64,000 nt of DNA. Origin: an uncultured Treponema sp. (GTDB lineage: Bacteria; Spirochaetota; Spirochaetia; Treponematales; Treponemataceae). Of the stretch, positions 1-8,910 are shown one piece after another (position 1 is the stretch's first letter; each line of letters begins with the position of its first letter). A program made the translations under genes and the position numbers. The notes under the pieces are model-generated. The model did not search any database and was not told the DNA's origin. It saw only the letters and a program-made list of their open reading frames with translations. The stretch covers positions 1 through 64,000 of the forward strand of contig CAMJZA010000006.1 of NCBI GenBank assembly GCA_946410085.1, written 5' to 3'.

Positions 1-1116
1 ACCCTCCACGAAAATACGGATTCCCTTGCCCGGACGGGCATCCTGCACCTGCCGCACGGCGACGTCCATACGCCGGTCTTCATGCCGGTCGGCACCAAGG
101 GGACGGTCAAGGCCGTGAGCCGTGAGTCGCTCGAAGCAATCGGCTTTGAGATCATCCTTGCCAACACCTATCATCTGTACCTGCGGCCCGGGACGCCCCT
201 GATCAGGGAGGCGGGCGGCCTGCACGGATTTACCCGCTGGGAGCGGAACTTCCTGACGGACTCGGGCGGCTTTCAGGTTTTCTCGCTTTCCGCCCTGCGC
301 AAGTTCGACAGTGAGGGCGTGACCTTCCGGAGCGACATTGACGGCAGCAAGCATTTCTTCACGCCGGAGAACGTCGTGCAGGCCCAGACGGACCTGAACT
401 CCGACATCCAGATGCAGCTGGACATCTGTTCCGGCTGGGGCGTGGACCGGAAGGAAGCGGAGCGCGCCCTCAGAATTACCTCGGACTGGGCGAACCGCGC
501 CATTGCGGAATGGAAGCGGCAGCAGGCGGAAGGCTACCGGGGCATTTTGTTCCCCATCGTACAGGGGAACTTCTTTGAGGACCTGCGCAGGGAAAGCGCG
601 GAATTCGTCAGCTCGCTGGATACGCCGGGGCTGGCGATCGGCGGCCTGAGTGTGGGGGAACCTCCCGAGGAGTTTGCCCGCATGCTCCGCCATACCGTGC
701 AGTTCATCACGCGGGAAAAGCCCCGCTACGTCATGGGAATCGGGACACCCCAGTATATCCTTGAGGCGGTCGGGGACGGAATCGACATGTTTGACTGCGT
801 GCAGCCGACCCGCATTGCCCGCCACGGCCTGTACTTTACGCGGAAGGGCATGCTTTCCATAAAGCAGAAGCGCTTTGAAAAAGACTGGGGACCGGTAGAC
901 CCGGAGTGCCAGTGCCCTGTCTGCCGGACCTATTCCCGCGCCTACCTGCGGCATATATTCCGCGAGCAGGAAATCCTGTCGTCCATGCTCGCAAGCTACC
1001 ACAACCTGTATTTCCTGCACGAGATGATGAACGGCATCCGGGCCGCCATCGCCGCTGACTGTTTTGAGCAGTTCCGCGCAGACTTCCTTGCCGCCTTCGA
1101 GTCCGGCGACTTGTAG
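1..1116 (+). CDS. tgt: Queuine tRNA-ribosyltransferase (Tgt), 5' end outside the window
   Basis: The reading frame is open from base 1, and the residues before the first ATG (base 82) still match the Tgt N-terminus (HTPVFMPVGTKGTVKA), so the real start lies upstream and the gene is partial. The enzyme exchanges guanine-34 for preQ1 or queuine in tRNAs with GUN anticodons. Visible hallmarks are LTDSGGFQVFSLS, the nucleophile-region motif MFDCVQPTRIARHG, and the zinc site CQCPVC followed by a histidine in ASYHNLYF. The C-terminal codons GDL-stop are supplied by the first unit of a palindromic tandem repeat (1105-1156), so the repeat has replaced or reshaped the last residues. The assignment is secure. 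Confidence 0.97.
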   Translation, partial: TLHENTDSLARTGILHLPHGDVHTPVFMPVGTKGTVKAVSRESLEAIGFEIILANTYHLYLRPGTPLIREAGGLHGFTRWERNFLTDSGGFQVFSLSALRKFDSEGVTFRSDIDGSKHFFTPENVVQAQTDLNSDIQMQLDICSGWGVDRKEAERALRITSDWANRAIAEWKRQQAEGYRGILFPIVQGNFFEDLRRESAEFVSSLDTPGLAIGGLSVGEPPEEFARMLRHTVQFITREKPRYVMGIGTPQYILEAVGDGIDMFDCVQPTRIARHGLYFTRKGMLSIKQKRFEKDWGPVDPECQCPVCRTYSRAYLRHIFREQEILSSMLASYHNLYFLHEMMNGIRAAIAADCFEQFRADFLAAFESGDL

Positions 1117-1156
1117 TCGTTCCTGGCGACTTGTAGTCGTTCCTGGCGAGCTGTAG
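1105..1156. repeat. Tandem 20-bp palindromic repeat at the 3' end of tgt
   Basis: Two perfect 20-bp units (GGCGACTTGTAGTCGTTCCT at 1105-1124 and 1125-1144) are followed by a partial, diverged third (1145-1156). Each unit holds the dyad CGAC-TTGTA-GTCG and a TAG stop. The first unit provides the tgt stop codon. A degenerate AT-rich relative lies at 5253-5272 immediately before hsdR, so the restriction island lies between two such elements. Confidence 0.75.
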
Positions 1157-1186
1157 GGCGAGGGCCTGTAGAAAAAGACACGGATG

Positions 1187-1206
1187 CGTGCTATACTGAA
1201 ACAATG
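1187..1206 (+). promoter_or_regulatory. Extended -10 promoter, leaderless start of hsdM
   Basis: TGC-TATACT (hexamer 1192-1197) is followed by six bases (GAAACA) and then the hsdM ATG at 1204. No ribosome binding site fits in that gap. With normal spacing the transcript would begin at or next to the ATG. No good -35 is seen, which fits an extended -10 promoter. Confidence 0.6.
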
Positions 1207-2793
1207 GCAGACAGCAGAAAAGAGACTGAGCGGGCGGAACTTCACCGCACCATCTGGGGCATCGCGAACGACCTGCGCGGCAGCGTGGACGGATGGGATT
1301 TCAAGCAGTATGTGCTCGGCATGCTCTTTTACAGGTATATTTCGGAAAACCTTGACAGATACATTTCCAAGGGCGAGATAGAGGCCGGAAACAGGGATTT
1401 CAGCTACGCGGGGCTTTCCGACAGGGAAGCGGAGACCATAAAGGACGATATCGTAAAGGAGAAGGGCTTTTTCATCCTTCCTTCCCAGCTCTTTTGCAAC
1501 GTGCTCGAGAAGGCTGCGAAAGACAACACCGACCTGAACGAAAGGCTTGCAAAAATCTTCAGGCAGATAGAAGGGTCCGCGCTCGGTACTGACAGCGAGG
1601 ACGACTTCAAGGGCCTGTTCGATGACATTGACGTGAACTCAAACAAGCTCGGTGCGACCGTTACCAGGCGGAACGAGATGCTCGTCAAGCTGATGACCGG
1701 CATTGCGAGCATGAACCTGGGAAACGGCGACTATTCCGACAACACGATCGATGCCTTTGGCGATGCTTACGAATACCTTATGGGCATGTACGCCTCTCAT
1801 GCCGGAAAGTCAGGCGGTGAATACTACACCCCGCAGGAAGTCAGCGAGCTCCTTACAAAAATCACGCTCGTCAGCAGTGACGGCAAGCAGAAAAAGACGG
1901 TGAACAAGGTCTACGACCCGGCCTGCGGTTCCGGCTCGCTCCTTTTGAAGTTTGCAAAAATCCTGGGGGCTGACAACGTCCGCCTGGGCTTCTTCGGGCA
2001 GGAAATCAACATCACGACATATAACCTGTGCCGGATAAACATGTTCCTGCACGACGTGAGCTATGACAAGTTCAACATCAAGCTCGGCGACACCCTCATA
2101 GACCCGAAGCATTGGGATGACGAGCCGTTTGAGGCGATCGTCTCAAACCCGCCGTACTCAATCAAGTGGGAAGGCGACGACAACCCGATTCTCATAAACG
2201 ACCAGAGATTCAGTCCGGCGGGTGTCCTGGCCCCGAAGGGAAAGGCCGACCTTGCCTTTATCATGCACTCGCTTTCCTGGCTTGCGACGAACGGAACTGC
2301 GGCAATCGTCTGCTTCCCCGGCATCATGTACCGGGGAGGTGCCGAGCAGAAAATCCGCAAATATCTTGTTGATAACAACTACATCGACTGCATCATCCAG
2401 CTGCCGGACAACCTCTTCTTCGGGACTTCGATTGCGACCTGCATCATGGTTTTGAAGAAGGGCAAGGCCGAAAGCAAGACCCTCTTCATCGACGCTTCCA
2501 AAGAGTGCGTCAAGGTCACCAACTCAAATAAGCTTACGGAAGAAAACATCGGGAACATCCTCAGGGTCTTTACCGAACGCAGGGAAAAAATCGACTATGT
2601 GAGCCGCCTGGTGGACAATGATGAGATAGCGGCGAACGAATACAACCTTTCAGTCTCAAGCTATGTGGAAGCCGAAGACACGCGGGAAGCAATCGATATA
2701 CAGCTCCTGAACGCCCGGATTGCCGGGATTGTCGCAAAAGAAAACACGCTCCGTGCCCAAATTGACAGGATTATCGGGGAGATTGAGGGGTAA
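1204..2793 (+). CDS. hsdM: Type I restriction-modification DNA methyltransferase, M subunit
   Basis: 529 residues, a usual length for HsdM. The N-terminal helical HsdM domain (about 5-130) is followed by the SAM-dependent N6-adenine methylase fold. Motif I reads [12 protein letters not shown] near residue 240 and the catalytic motif IV reads SNPPYS near residue 315. With HsdS it methylates the recognition site; with HsdR as well the complex would restrict. All catalytic motifs are intact, in contrast to hsdR downstream. The gene is GC-rich like the host, while the following yhcG-like gene is AT-rich. The start is an apparent leaderless ATG six bases after a TATACT hexamer. Confidence 0.95.
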   Translation: MADSRKETERAELHRTIWGIANDLRGSVDGWDFKQYVLGMLFYRYISENLDRYISKGEIEAGNRDFSYAGLSDREAETIKDDIVKEKGFFILPSQLFCNVLEKAAKDNTDLNERLAKIFRQIEGSALGTDSEDDFKGLFDDIDVNSNKLGATVTRRNEMLVKLMTGIASMNLGNGDYSDNTIDAFGDAYEYLMGMYASHAGKSGGEYYTPQEVSELLTKITLVSSDGKQKKTVNKVYDPACGSGSLLLKFAKILGADNVRLGFFGQEINITTYNLCRINMFLHDVSYDKFNIKLGDTLIDPKHWDDEPFEAIVSNPPYSIKWEGDDNPILINDQRFSPAGVLAPKGKADLAFIMHSLSWLATNGTAAIVCFPGIMYRGGAEQKIRKYLVDNNYIDCIIQLPDNLFFGTSIATCIMVLKKGKAESKTLFIDASKECVKVTNSNKLTEENIGNILRVFTERREKIDYVSRLVDNDEIAANEYNLSVSSYVEAEDTREAIDIQLLNARIAGIVAKENTLRAQIDRIIGEIEG

Positions 2794-2794
2794 A

Positions 2795-3841
2795 ATGGAA
2801 AACGAAATTGTTCATATAAAAACTGATAATATCTTAGACGATGCGCGTAAGATTATTGAAACTGCCCGTTCAAATGCCGTTCGTAGTGTAGATTTTAGCC
2901 GTGTTCAGATGTATTGGAACTTAGGCAGACGAATTTTTGAAGATGAACAGGAAGGAAAAGAGCGTGCTGATTACGGTACATACCTTATTAAGAACCTTGC
3001 AACAAATCTTGAAGCTGAATACGGAAGTGGTTTTAGTGAAAGACAACTAAAATTTTGCAGACAGTTTTACAAGCTTTATCCAATTGGGAACGCACTGCGT
3101 TCCCAATTAAACTGGTCTCAGTACAGAGCTTTGATTCAAATTCCTGATGCAGAAAAACGTGAATACTATGAACTTGAATCAGTAAATAACGGATGGACAG
3201 GACGCGAAACAGAAAGACAGATAAACAGTCAGCTTTATGAGCGTCTTTTGATTTCTAACGATAAGGAAACACTTCTGGCTACTGCAAGAAAGGAACGGGT
3301 TGTTGAAAAACCTACAGAAATTATAAAAGACCCTATGATTCTGGAATTCTTAGGTCTTGAAAGAAAACCTGTTTATTATGAAAGTGATTTGGAGACGGCT
3401 CTTATAGAACATTTACAGCAATTCCTACTTGAACTTGGGAACGGCTTTGGCTTTATTGCCCGCCAGAAAAGGCTTCTTATAGAAGATGATGAATATTTTG
3501 CCGACCTTGTTTTCTATAACAGACTTTTGAAATGTTTTGTAGTGATTGAATTAAAGACGCATAAAATTACTCATGAAGATTTAGGACAGCTTCAGATGTA
3601 TGTAAATTATTTTGACCGCAACGAAAAGCTTCCTGATGAAAATCCTACAATCGGAATTCTGCTTTGTACTGCAAAGAATGATGAAATGGTAAAAATGACT
3701 CTTCCAAAAGACAACAAGAATATTCTTGCAAGTAAATATGAACTTTACCTTCCGTCGAAAGAAGCCCTGCAGGAAGAAGTTAAAAAGCTTGCAGAAGCTC
3801 AGCGGAAATTTGATGAAGCAAAGGACGGAGCAGAAGAATGA
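2795..3841 (+). CDS. YhcG-like PDDEXK nuclease domain protein (DUF1016 family)
   Basis: 348 residues from ATG 2795, one base after the hsdM stop. An ATG at 2720 inside hsdM is also in frame but is less likely. The N-terminal half is the helical DUF1016 region (WNLGRRIFEDEQEGKERADY, then FSERQLKFCRQFY). The C-terminal half carries a PD-(D/E)XK core: an acidic helix ESDLETALIEHL, then ADLVFYN near residue 235 and the E-x-K strand VVIELK near 250. The family is often found in or beside type I restriction loci; its function there is unclear (known from the family). Base composition is clearly more AT-rich than hsdM, suggesting separate acquisition. The stop overlaps the hsdS start as ATGA, so it is translated within the operon. 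Confidence 0.85.
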   Translation: MENEIVHIKTDNILDDARKIIETARSNAVRSVDFSRVQMYWNLGRRIFEDEQEGKERADYGTYLIKNLATNLEAEYGSGFSERQLKFCRQFYKLYPIGNALRSQLNWSQYRALIQIPDAEKREYYELESVNNGWTGRETERQINSQLYERLLISNDKETLLATARKERVVEKPTEIIKDPMILEFLGLERKPVYYESDLETALIEHLQQFLLELGNGFGFIARQKRLLIEDDEYFADLVFYNRLLKCFVVIELKTHKITHEDLGQLQMYVNYFDRNEKLPDENPTIGILLCTAKNDEMVKMTLPKDNKNILASKYELYLPSKEALQEEVKKLAEAQRKFDEAKDGAEE

Positions 3842-4416
3842 GCAGGTTAGATGAACTGATAAAGGAACTCTGCCCGGACGGGGTGGAATATAAGACGCTT
3901 GGAGAAGTGGCTACAATAAATCGTGGTGTTCGAGTAACTCGTGATATGTTGCAGATAGATGGAAAAATCCCAGTGTATCAAAATGCATTAACTCCATTAG
4001 GATATTTTGACAAATCAAACAGAAAAGCATTTACAACTTTTGTAATAAGTGCTGGTGCAGCAGGACAAGTTGGTTTTTCTGATGTTGATTTTTGGGCTGC
4101 TGATGATTGCTATACTTTTGATAATTTGAATGGTTTGAACGGCAAGTATTTATATTATTTCTTGCAAACAAAACAAAGTTATATTGATTCGAGGGTTAGA
4201 AAGGGAAGTATTCCTCGAATTAGTCGTGATAATTTTGAAAAACTCTCTGTCCCCGTGCCGCCGTTGCCCGTGCAGGAAGAAATCGTGCGCATACTCGACT
4301 CATTCACCTCGCTTACAGCGGAACTTATAAATGAACTTGCTGCGGAGATTGAAGCGCGTAAAAAGCAGTATGAGTATTACAGGGATAAACTGCTATCGTT
4401 TGAACGGAAAATGTGA
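3838..4416 (+). CDS. hsdS: Type I restriction specificity subunit, half-length
   Basis: 192 residues, about half a standard HsdS, with one target recognition domain (roughly 20-140) and one conserved spacer helix region (roughly 145-192, including PLPVQEEIVRILDSFTSLTA and RKKQYEYYRDKLLSF). Standard subunits carry two such units; half-size ones can work as dimers (known from the family). The 3920-4240 stretch coding the recognition domain is AT-rich, while the conserved flanks are GC-rich like the host, the usual mark of a swapped recognition domain. A second copy of the last 12 codons occurs at 4758-4796 with nothing upstream of it, so a larger hsdS array has decayed here. Confidence 0.88.
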   Translation: MSRLDELIKELCPDGVEYKTLGEVATINRGVRVTRDMLQIDGKIPVYQNALTPLGYFDKSNRKAFTTFVISAGAAGQVGFSDVDFWAADDCYTFDNLNGLNGKYLYYFLQTKQSYIDSRVRKGSIPRISRDNFEKLSVPVPPLPVQEEIVRILDSFTSLTAELINELAAEIEARKKQYEYYRDKLLSFERKM

Positions 4417-4443
4417 TAAAATAGAATTGATGGAGGTGTATTT

Positions 4444-4653
4444 ATGAGTTATGAAGCAATAGAACAAGCGACAACAACGCTCACGAGAATTGAGCAGTTA
4501 AAACTTCTTGCATATTTGGCGAATCTTATAAAAGAAAGCGAAGAAAATGATTATTCGCTGGAAAAAGCCGTGTCTGATTCACGCAATCAGAAAAATCTGT
4601 ACGGTCCTTTTGATTTCGCACAGGCGGCAGTCGCATCAATGCTGGAGGACTAG
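4444..4653 (+). CDS. Small antitoxin-like protein, no partner toxin
   Basis: 69 residues from ATG 4444, preceded by a good ribosome binding site (GGAGGTG). The N-terminal half (LTRIEQLKLLAYLANLIKE) is helical and resembles the N-terminal part of small antitoxins paired with PIN toxins; this is inferred from pattern, not from a clear signature. It follows the hsdS stop by 27 bases. No toxin reading frame follows; the next 170 bases hold only repeats and a decayed hsdS tail. Because the same order (hsdS tail, then a small gene starting ATGAGTKAT) recurs at 4758-4823, this gene and the one at 4823 occupy equivalent slots of a duplicated segment, although their proteins differ after the first residues. 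Confidence 0.5.
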   Translation: MSYEAIEQATTTLTRIEQLKLLAYLANLIKESEENDYSLEKAVSDSRNQKNLYGPFDFAQAAVASMLED

Positions 4654-4675
4654 GCGTAAGCAGAATTGCTTGATT

Positions 4676-4699
4676 TTATGTAAAATGTTATGTAAAATG
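4676..4699. repeat. Two tandem copies of a 12-bp AT-rich unit
   Basis: TTATGTAAAATG occurs twice back to back (4676-4687, 4688-4699) followed by TAGGTAGG. It sits in the decayed gap between the two antitoxin-like genes. No function is evident. Confidence 0.5.
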
Positions 4700-4728
4700 G
4701 TAGGTAGGTGGTAAGCTTCGGTTACTTT

Positions 4729-4796
4729 TGCACGCAATGAAAATGGCAGGTCTATAGTACAGGGATAAACTCCTGTCTTTTGAGCGGAAAGTGTGA
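4729..4796 (+). pseudogene. Remnant of a second hsdS 3' end
   Basis: Bases 4758-4796 read YRDKLLSFERKV-stop, matching YRDKLLSFERKM-stop at the end of the intact hsdS at nearly every codon. Similarity fades upstream through about 4729 with small indels. The homology continues past the stop into the ribosome binding site of the next gene (GTGGAGGTG versus ATGGAGGTG). This is the footprint of an hsdS duplication or cassette exchange. Confidence 0.8.
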
Positions 4797-4822
4797 TATA
4801 ATAACGGTGTGGAGGTGATGTT

Positions 4823-5053
4823 ATGAGTGATATGGCATTGGCGTATTTTAATGAACTTGATAATTTTGATGTTCCTACACTTACAGCGATTTTCGAGAAA
4901 GTGAAAATGCTTCTTGCAAAAAAAAGCGGGCAAAAATCTGTTTTTGATGAAATAGAAATTCCAAAAGAAAAGATGGCTTTTTTTAACGCAATCGGGAAAA
5001 TTTCTTTTGACAAAAGTAGGGTAGAAGATTTGCGGAAGGATAGCATTATATGA
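4823..5053 (+). CDS. VapB-like antitoxin of a PIN-domain toxin
   Basis: 76 residues with a strong ribosome binding site (GGAGGTGAT). The sequence is not a recognisable AbrB or RHH fold by eye; the call rests on context. Its stop overlaps the start of a PIN-domain coding sequence (ATGA at 5050-5053), the standard antitoxin-toxin arrangement. The C-terminal third (FFNAIGKISFDKSRVEDLRKD) resembles the toxin-binding tails of PIN antitoxins. The gene is intact while its toxin is truncated, so it may now be neutral or may act against a PIN toxin elsewhere. Confidence 0.6.
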   Translation: MSDMALAYFNELDNFDVPTLTAIFEKVKMLLAKKSGQKSVFDEIEIPKEKMAFFNAIGKISFDKSRVEDLRKDSII

Positions 5054-5205
5054 TTCTTGCCGATACTAATATACTTGTCGATTTTTTTAATGAGCCGTCA
5101 AAAGAATTTGCCCAAGTCTTTGCGAAGGAAGATGTTGCAATATGTGGTGTTGTGCAGGCGGAACTGATTCACGGTGCAATTTCAGAAAAATTGGAAAAAC
5201 GTTGA
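5050..5205 (+). pseudogene. Truncated, frameshifted VapC-type PIN-domain toxin
   Basis: ATG at 5050 overlaps the antitoxin stop. The first 51 codons are a typical PIN N-terminus: ADTNILVDFF carries the first catalytic Asp (residue 5), and GVVQAELIHGA has the second acidic position near residue 39. The frame then stops at 5203. PIN toxins are normally about 130 residues. Reading one base over after about 5190 gives a plausible helix (NVEKSKNCLKQVLEAKKYIL) up to about 5255, so a frameshift was followed by loss of the C-terminal half, where a palindromic repeat and hsdR now begin. The remaining catalytic residues are absent, so it should be inactive. Confidence 0.75.
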
Positions 5206-5252
5206 AAAATCTAAAAATTGTTTAAAGCAGGTTTTAGAAGCAAAAAAATATA

Positions 5253-5272
5253 TCTTGGAGATTTGTAATCTT
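5253..5272. repeat. Degenerate palindromic repeat next to the hsdR start
   Basis: GGAGATTTGTAATCTTTATG-like sequence resembles the 20-bp unit at 1105-1144 (same GAYTTGTARTC dyad). It lies at the break between the truncated vapC and the hsdR start codon at 5274. Confidence 0.45.
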
Positions 5273-5273
5273 T

Positions 5274-6948
5274 ATGAGCACCTACAATATCATAGCCGAA
5301 ACGAACGAGGCGACCGTCGTATCGGAATATATCCCGCCCGAGCGCCGTAAGCGGAGCTACCAGAGCGAGGCGGAGCTTGAAAGGAACTTCATCGGGGACC
5401 TGCAGGAACAGGGCTATGAATATCTTGCCATTAACACCGAGGACGATCTTGTCGCAAACCTGCGGACTCAGCTTGAAAAGCTCAATCACATGACGTTCAG
5501 TGAAACAGAATGGGGGCGCTTTTACGGCCAGAATCTTGCGAATGACAACGAGGGCATTGCCGAAAAAACTTTTACGATCCAGAGCGACCACATCAAGGTT
5601 CTTGCCCGGGACGACGGTTCTACAAAGAACATCTACCTCATCGACAAACACAACATCCACAATAACTGCCTGCAGGTCATACACCAGTTTACGCCGGAAG
5701 GCGGGCGCTACGCCAACCGCTATGACGTCACGATCCTTGTGAACGGCCTTCCGCTCGTCCACTGCGAGCTGAAACGGCGCGGCGTGAATATCCGCGAGGC
5801 GTTCAATCAGATCCGCCGTTATAACCGTGACAGCTTCTGGGCGGGGGAAGGGCTTTTCCAGTTCATCCAGGTTTTCATCATATCGAACGGAACGAACACA
5901 AAGTATTTTTCCAATACGACCCGCGAGGCAAGCATAAAGGAGCAGACGAGCAGGAAGGGGAGCGGGAAGAAGACAAGCAATTCCTTTGAGTTCACTTCCT
6001 ACTGGGCGGACGCAAACAATAAAATCATCAATGACCTTGAGGACTTTACTCGCACGTTCCTTGCAAAGCATACGATCCTGAACATCCTGACAAAGTACTG
6101 CGTCTTTGACACGAACAGCACGCTGCTTGTCATGCGGCCCTATCAGATTGCGGCCACCGAGCGCATCCTGAACAAGATACTCACTTCTTCAAATTATCAC
6201 CGGGAAGGGACGATCGAGGCGGGCGGTTTTGTCTGGCATACGACGGGGAGCGGAAAAACGCTCACCAGCTTTAAGACCGCCATTCTCGCAAGCCGGATGG
6301 ACTGCATGGACAAGGTTCTGTTTGTCGTGGACCGGCGGAATCAGGACGACGGATCAGGCCTTTGGCGAAAAGCTCCATACCTACACGATTGTGGATGCGA
6401 TCAACGACCACAACGTCCTGCCTTTCCGCATTGACTACATCAAGACAATCCGCATGAAAGACGGGGTAAAGGACAAGGATGTCGCAGGAATTGACAGGGA
6501 AAACGCGCTGTCTGCTCCCGAGCGCATTGCTGCCGTCGTTTCTTACATAATCGAGCACTTTGACCAGAAATCCAAACGCAATACGCACGGCAGCATTGAG
6601 CTCAGGAGCAAGAAGCAGCTCATTGAGGAGTTCATCGCCCAGATAAACACTTCGACTGACATCCAGAAGGACTGGCAGGGCTACATCGCAAAGAAGCGGG
6701 AAGCGGAGCTTTCCGCAATCATCGCGGAGCAAAAGCTGAAGCCGGAGGAAACGAAGGCTTTCATGGAGAACGCCTTCCGCGACGGTACGCTGCGCACGAC
6801 CGGAACGGACATAGACCGGATTCTTCCGCCTGTTTCCCGCTTTGGCGGCGGAACGTCAGGGGGAAAGGCAGTCGGAAACCGGAGCGAGGTCAAGAAGACG
6901 GTCGTTGACCGCCTCAGGGGTTTCTTTGAGAAGTATTTCGGCGTATAG
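5274..6948 (+). pseudogene. hsdR: Type I restriction endonuclease subunit R with two internal deletions
   Basis: HsdR is normally about 1000 residues; this locus has about 558 codons in two frames. The first segment (5274 to about 6337) carries the N-terminal nuclease region (RYDVTILVNGLPLVHCELKR) and Walker A (HTTGSGKT), and reaches VLFVVDRR. At about 6337-6343 it jumps to another frame reading RTTDQAFGEKLHTYTIVDAI, which in full-length HsdR lies beyond the DEAH and GFTGTP helicase motifs; both are missing. A second junction near 6576-6592 joins HFDQKSKRN to ELRSKKQLIEEF, a C-terminal region normally several hundred residues later. The C-terminus (TTGTDIDRILPPVSRFGGG) is intact. Without helicase motifs II-VI it cannot translocate or restrict. 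The deletions are inferred from memory of the family, not from an alignment. Confidence 0.85.
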
Positions 6949-7002
6949 CCTGCGCGTGACGTGTGCAGGGCCTGCTGTTTCCTCTAGTTTTTTTTCAAAA
7001 AC

Positions 7003-7046
7003 TATGATAAAATAAGGCAAAACCTTTTTGAGAGGATGTCAGTTTG
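7003..7046 (+). promoter_or_regulatory. Promoter and ribosome binding site of the MCP gene
   Basis: TG-A-TAAAAT (hexamer 7008-7013) is an extended -10. AGAGGA at 7031-7036 is correctly spaced before the TTG start at 7044. Confidence 0.5.
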
Positions 7047-8903
7047 GAAACGAAGATTCCTGAGCCGCCTAAGTCCATGCTCTTGTTTTACTGCATGATG
7101 TGCACCGTTCCCTCTGTCTACGGTGTCATTTTTTCCGTGATATGCGGGCTTTTCACATTTGCGGAGTTCTTCCGCTGCCTGATGAGCCTGCAGGTGCTTG
7201 CCTACCTTGCGGTCTACGCGCTGGCAGCCTGCCTGATGATTTTTGCCCTCCTGCGGAAGTACCGGTCTTACGACGGGACGGAGGCCTCCTGCGACTCGCT
7301 CAACGGAATCTACAAGGGGGTCGTCGGGGCCTTCATCGTCCTGCTGCTCGTGCATGCCTTCCTTTCACCCGTCATCTTTGCGACGGCGGCCAGCGCGAAT
7401 GGAGTTGTCTCGTTCAGCATCAGGGCATTCATCAATGTGTCCATGGGTTCGACCTTCCTTGTGGGACTCCTGTTCTACGTGCTCTGGCTTGAGAGCCTGG
7501 AGGACTGGCTGGGCTTCCTGCCGTTCCGGGACAAGCACCTCAAGATGCCCCTCCTGTCCCGCTTTCTTCTTATAAACGTCTTCTCGGCGTTCGGCCTGAT
7601 CGGGCTCACGATTTCGCCTATTTTCATGCCGGCCCACGAAAACATGAAGGCCTTTGACCTCTTTGAGAAGTACATGCTGCCTGCCGCCCTGATAGGGACC
7701 TTCTTCAATGCCGTGGGCTTTTTTGCGATGGTCAAGAACCTGACCAAGAGGCTCCGCGACGCGACGGTATTTGCCCAGAAGCTTGCCACCGGGGACTATA
7801 CCTCCAGGCATCTTGACTTGACTTCCCGTGAGGAGGCCGGTGTCCTGGTCGGGAACCTCAACATGTTCCTGGACACGACCCGGGGACTTCTGAACGGGGT
7901 CAAGGGGGCCGTTGCCGTGACGAAGGAGGCCGGACAGGACCTGGGGAACCGCATGGAGGACACTTCGTCCTCTGTCCAGCAGATTGTCGGCAACCTGCAG
8001 GACGTGAAGGGCCTGATGGAACGCCAGTCGGCAGGGGTTGCCAATGTTTCCAGCGCGATGGATGCGATAACCCAGAACATAGACAGCCTCAACAGGAGCA
8101 TCGAGGCCCAGTCGGCAGGGGTTGAGCAGAGCTCCGCTGCGGTCCGCCAGATGCTCGCCAACATCCAGAGCGTGACGGGCATACTTGAGAAGAACTCTGC
8201 CGCCATAGAGAAGCTGAGCAGTGCCTCTGACGACGGGAACACCAAGGTCCAGGAGGCAGTCTCCATATCCGAGCGGATCCTCTCCGAGTCATCCGGGCTC
8301 ATGGATGCTTCCAATGTCATACAGAACATAGCCGAGCAGACCAACCTGCTTGCCATGAACGCTGCGATCGAGGCGGCCCATGCCGGGGAGGCGGGCAAGG
8401 GATTTGCCGTCGTCTCCGACGAGATCCGCAAGCTTGCCGAGCAGAGCAACACGCAGGGCAAGAAGATTTCATCCAGCCTGCAGAACCTGGACGAGATCAT
8501 AAAGAAGGTTGCTGCCAGCACAAAGGCCCTCCAGAGCCAGTTTGCAGTCATTTTTGATCTGGCAAAGACTGTCAGAACCCAGGAGGAGATCGTCATGGGC
8601 GCGATGAACGAGCAGAACTCCGGGAGCAGCCAGATAATCGAGGCCATGAAGAGCATCGACGACAGTACCGTCTCCGTCAAGCAGGGCGCAGGCGAGATGA
8701 AGACGGAAGGCAAGACGGTGATGGCAGAGATACAGAAACTGGAGCAGACGTCAGGCTCAGTCTTTGAGTTCGTGGAGCAGATGCTTGCCGGTACAGACAG
8801 CATTGTGGAAAGCATAAAGGCCGGCAAGGAGTCGTCCACCAGGAACGGTGAGTCCATCAAGTCCCTGGAACAGATGGCGATGAAGTTCAAGGTGGAAGGC
8901 TGA
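7044..8903 (+). CDS. Methyl-accepting chemotaxis protein with six-helix membrane domain
   Basis: 619 residues starting at TTG 7044, chosen because AGAGGA lies seven bases upstream and no ATG precedes the first membrane helix. The first 240 residues hold about six hydrophobic segments (for example [15 protein letters not shown] and [13 protein letters not shown]) rather than the usual two helices around a periplasmic sensor. A HAMP-like stretch follows, then a long coiled coil with the invariant hairpin [20 protein letters not shown] near residue 430. The hairpin tip would contact CheA and CheW. The last residues lack a CheR-binding pentapeptide. A response regulator starts seven bases after its stop, so the pair is probably co-transcribed. 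What it senses cannot be read from the sequence. Confidence 0.93.
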   Translation: METKIPEPPKSMLLFYCMMCTVPSVYGVIFSVICGLFTFAEFFRCLMSLQVLAYLAVYALAACLMIFALLRKYRSYDGTEASCDSLNGIYKGVVGAFIVLLLVHAFLSPVIFATAASANGVVSFSIRAFINVSMGSTFLVGLLFYVLWLESLEDWLGFLPFRDKHLKMPLLSRFLLINVFSAFGLIGLTISPIFMPAHENMKAFDLFEKYMLPAALIGTFFNAVGFFAMVKNLTKRLRDATVFAQKLATGDYTSRHLDLTSREEAGVLVGNLNMFLDTTRGLLNGVKGAVAVTKEAGQDLGNRMEDTSSSVQQIVGNLQDVKGLMERQSAGVANVSSAMDAITQNIDSLNRSIEAQSAGVEQSSAAVRQMLANIQSVTGILEKNSAAIEKLSSASDDGNTKVQEAVSISERILSESSGLMDASNVIQNIAEQTNLLAMNAAIEAAHAGEAGKGFAVVSDEIRKLAEQSNTQGKKISSSLQNLDEIIKKVAASTKALQSQFAVIFDLAKTVRTQEEIVMGAMNEQNSGSSQIIEAMKSIDDSTVSVKQGAGEMKTEGKTVMAEIQKLEQTSGSVFEFVEQMLAGTDSIVESIKAGKESSTRNGESIKSLEQMAMKFKVEG

Positions 8904-8910
8904 CCGCGCT

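Noticed and set aside
2720-2794. Upstream start for the YhcG-like gene inside hsdM
   Set aside because: It would add 25 residues that copy hsdM coding sequence in another frame; the ATG at 2795 follows the hsdM stop directly and gives the usual N-terminus.
6229-6948. Separate gene in the second hsdR frame
   Set aside because: Its sequence from 6343 is the HsdR continuation, and there is no ribosome binding site at 6229; it is part of the same broken gene.
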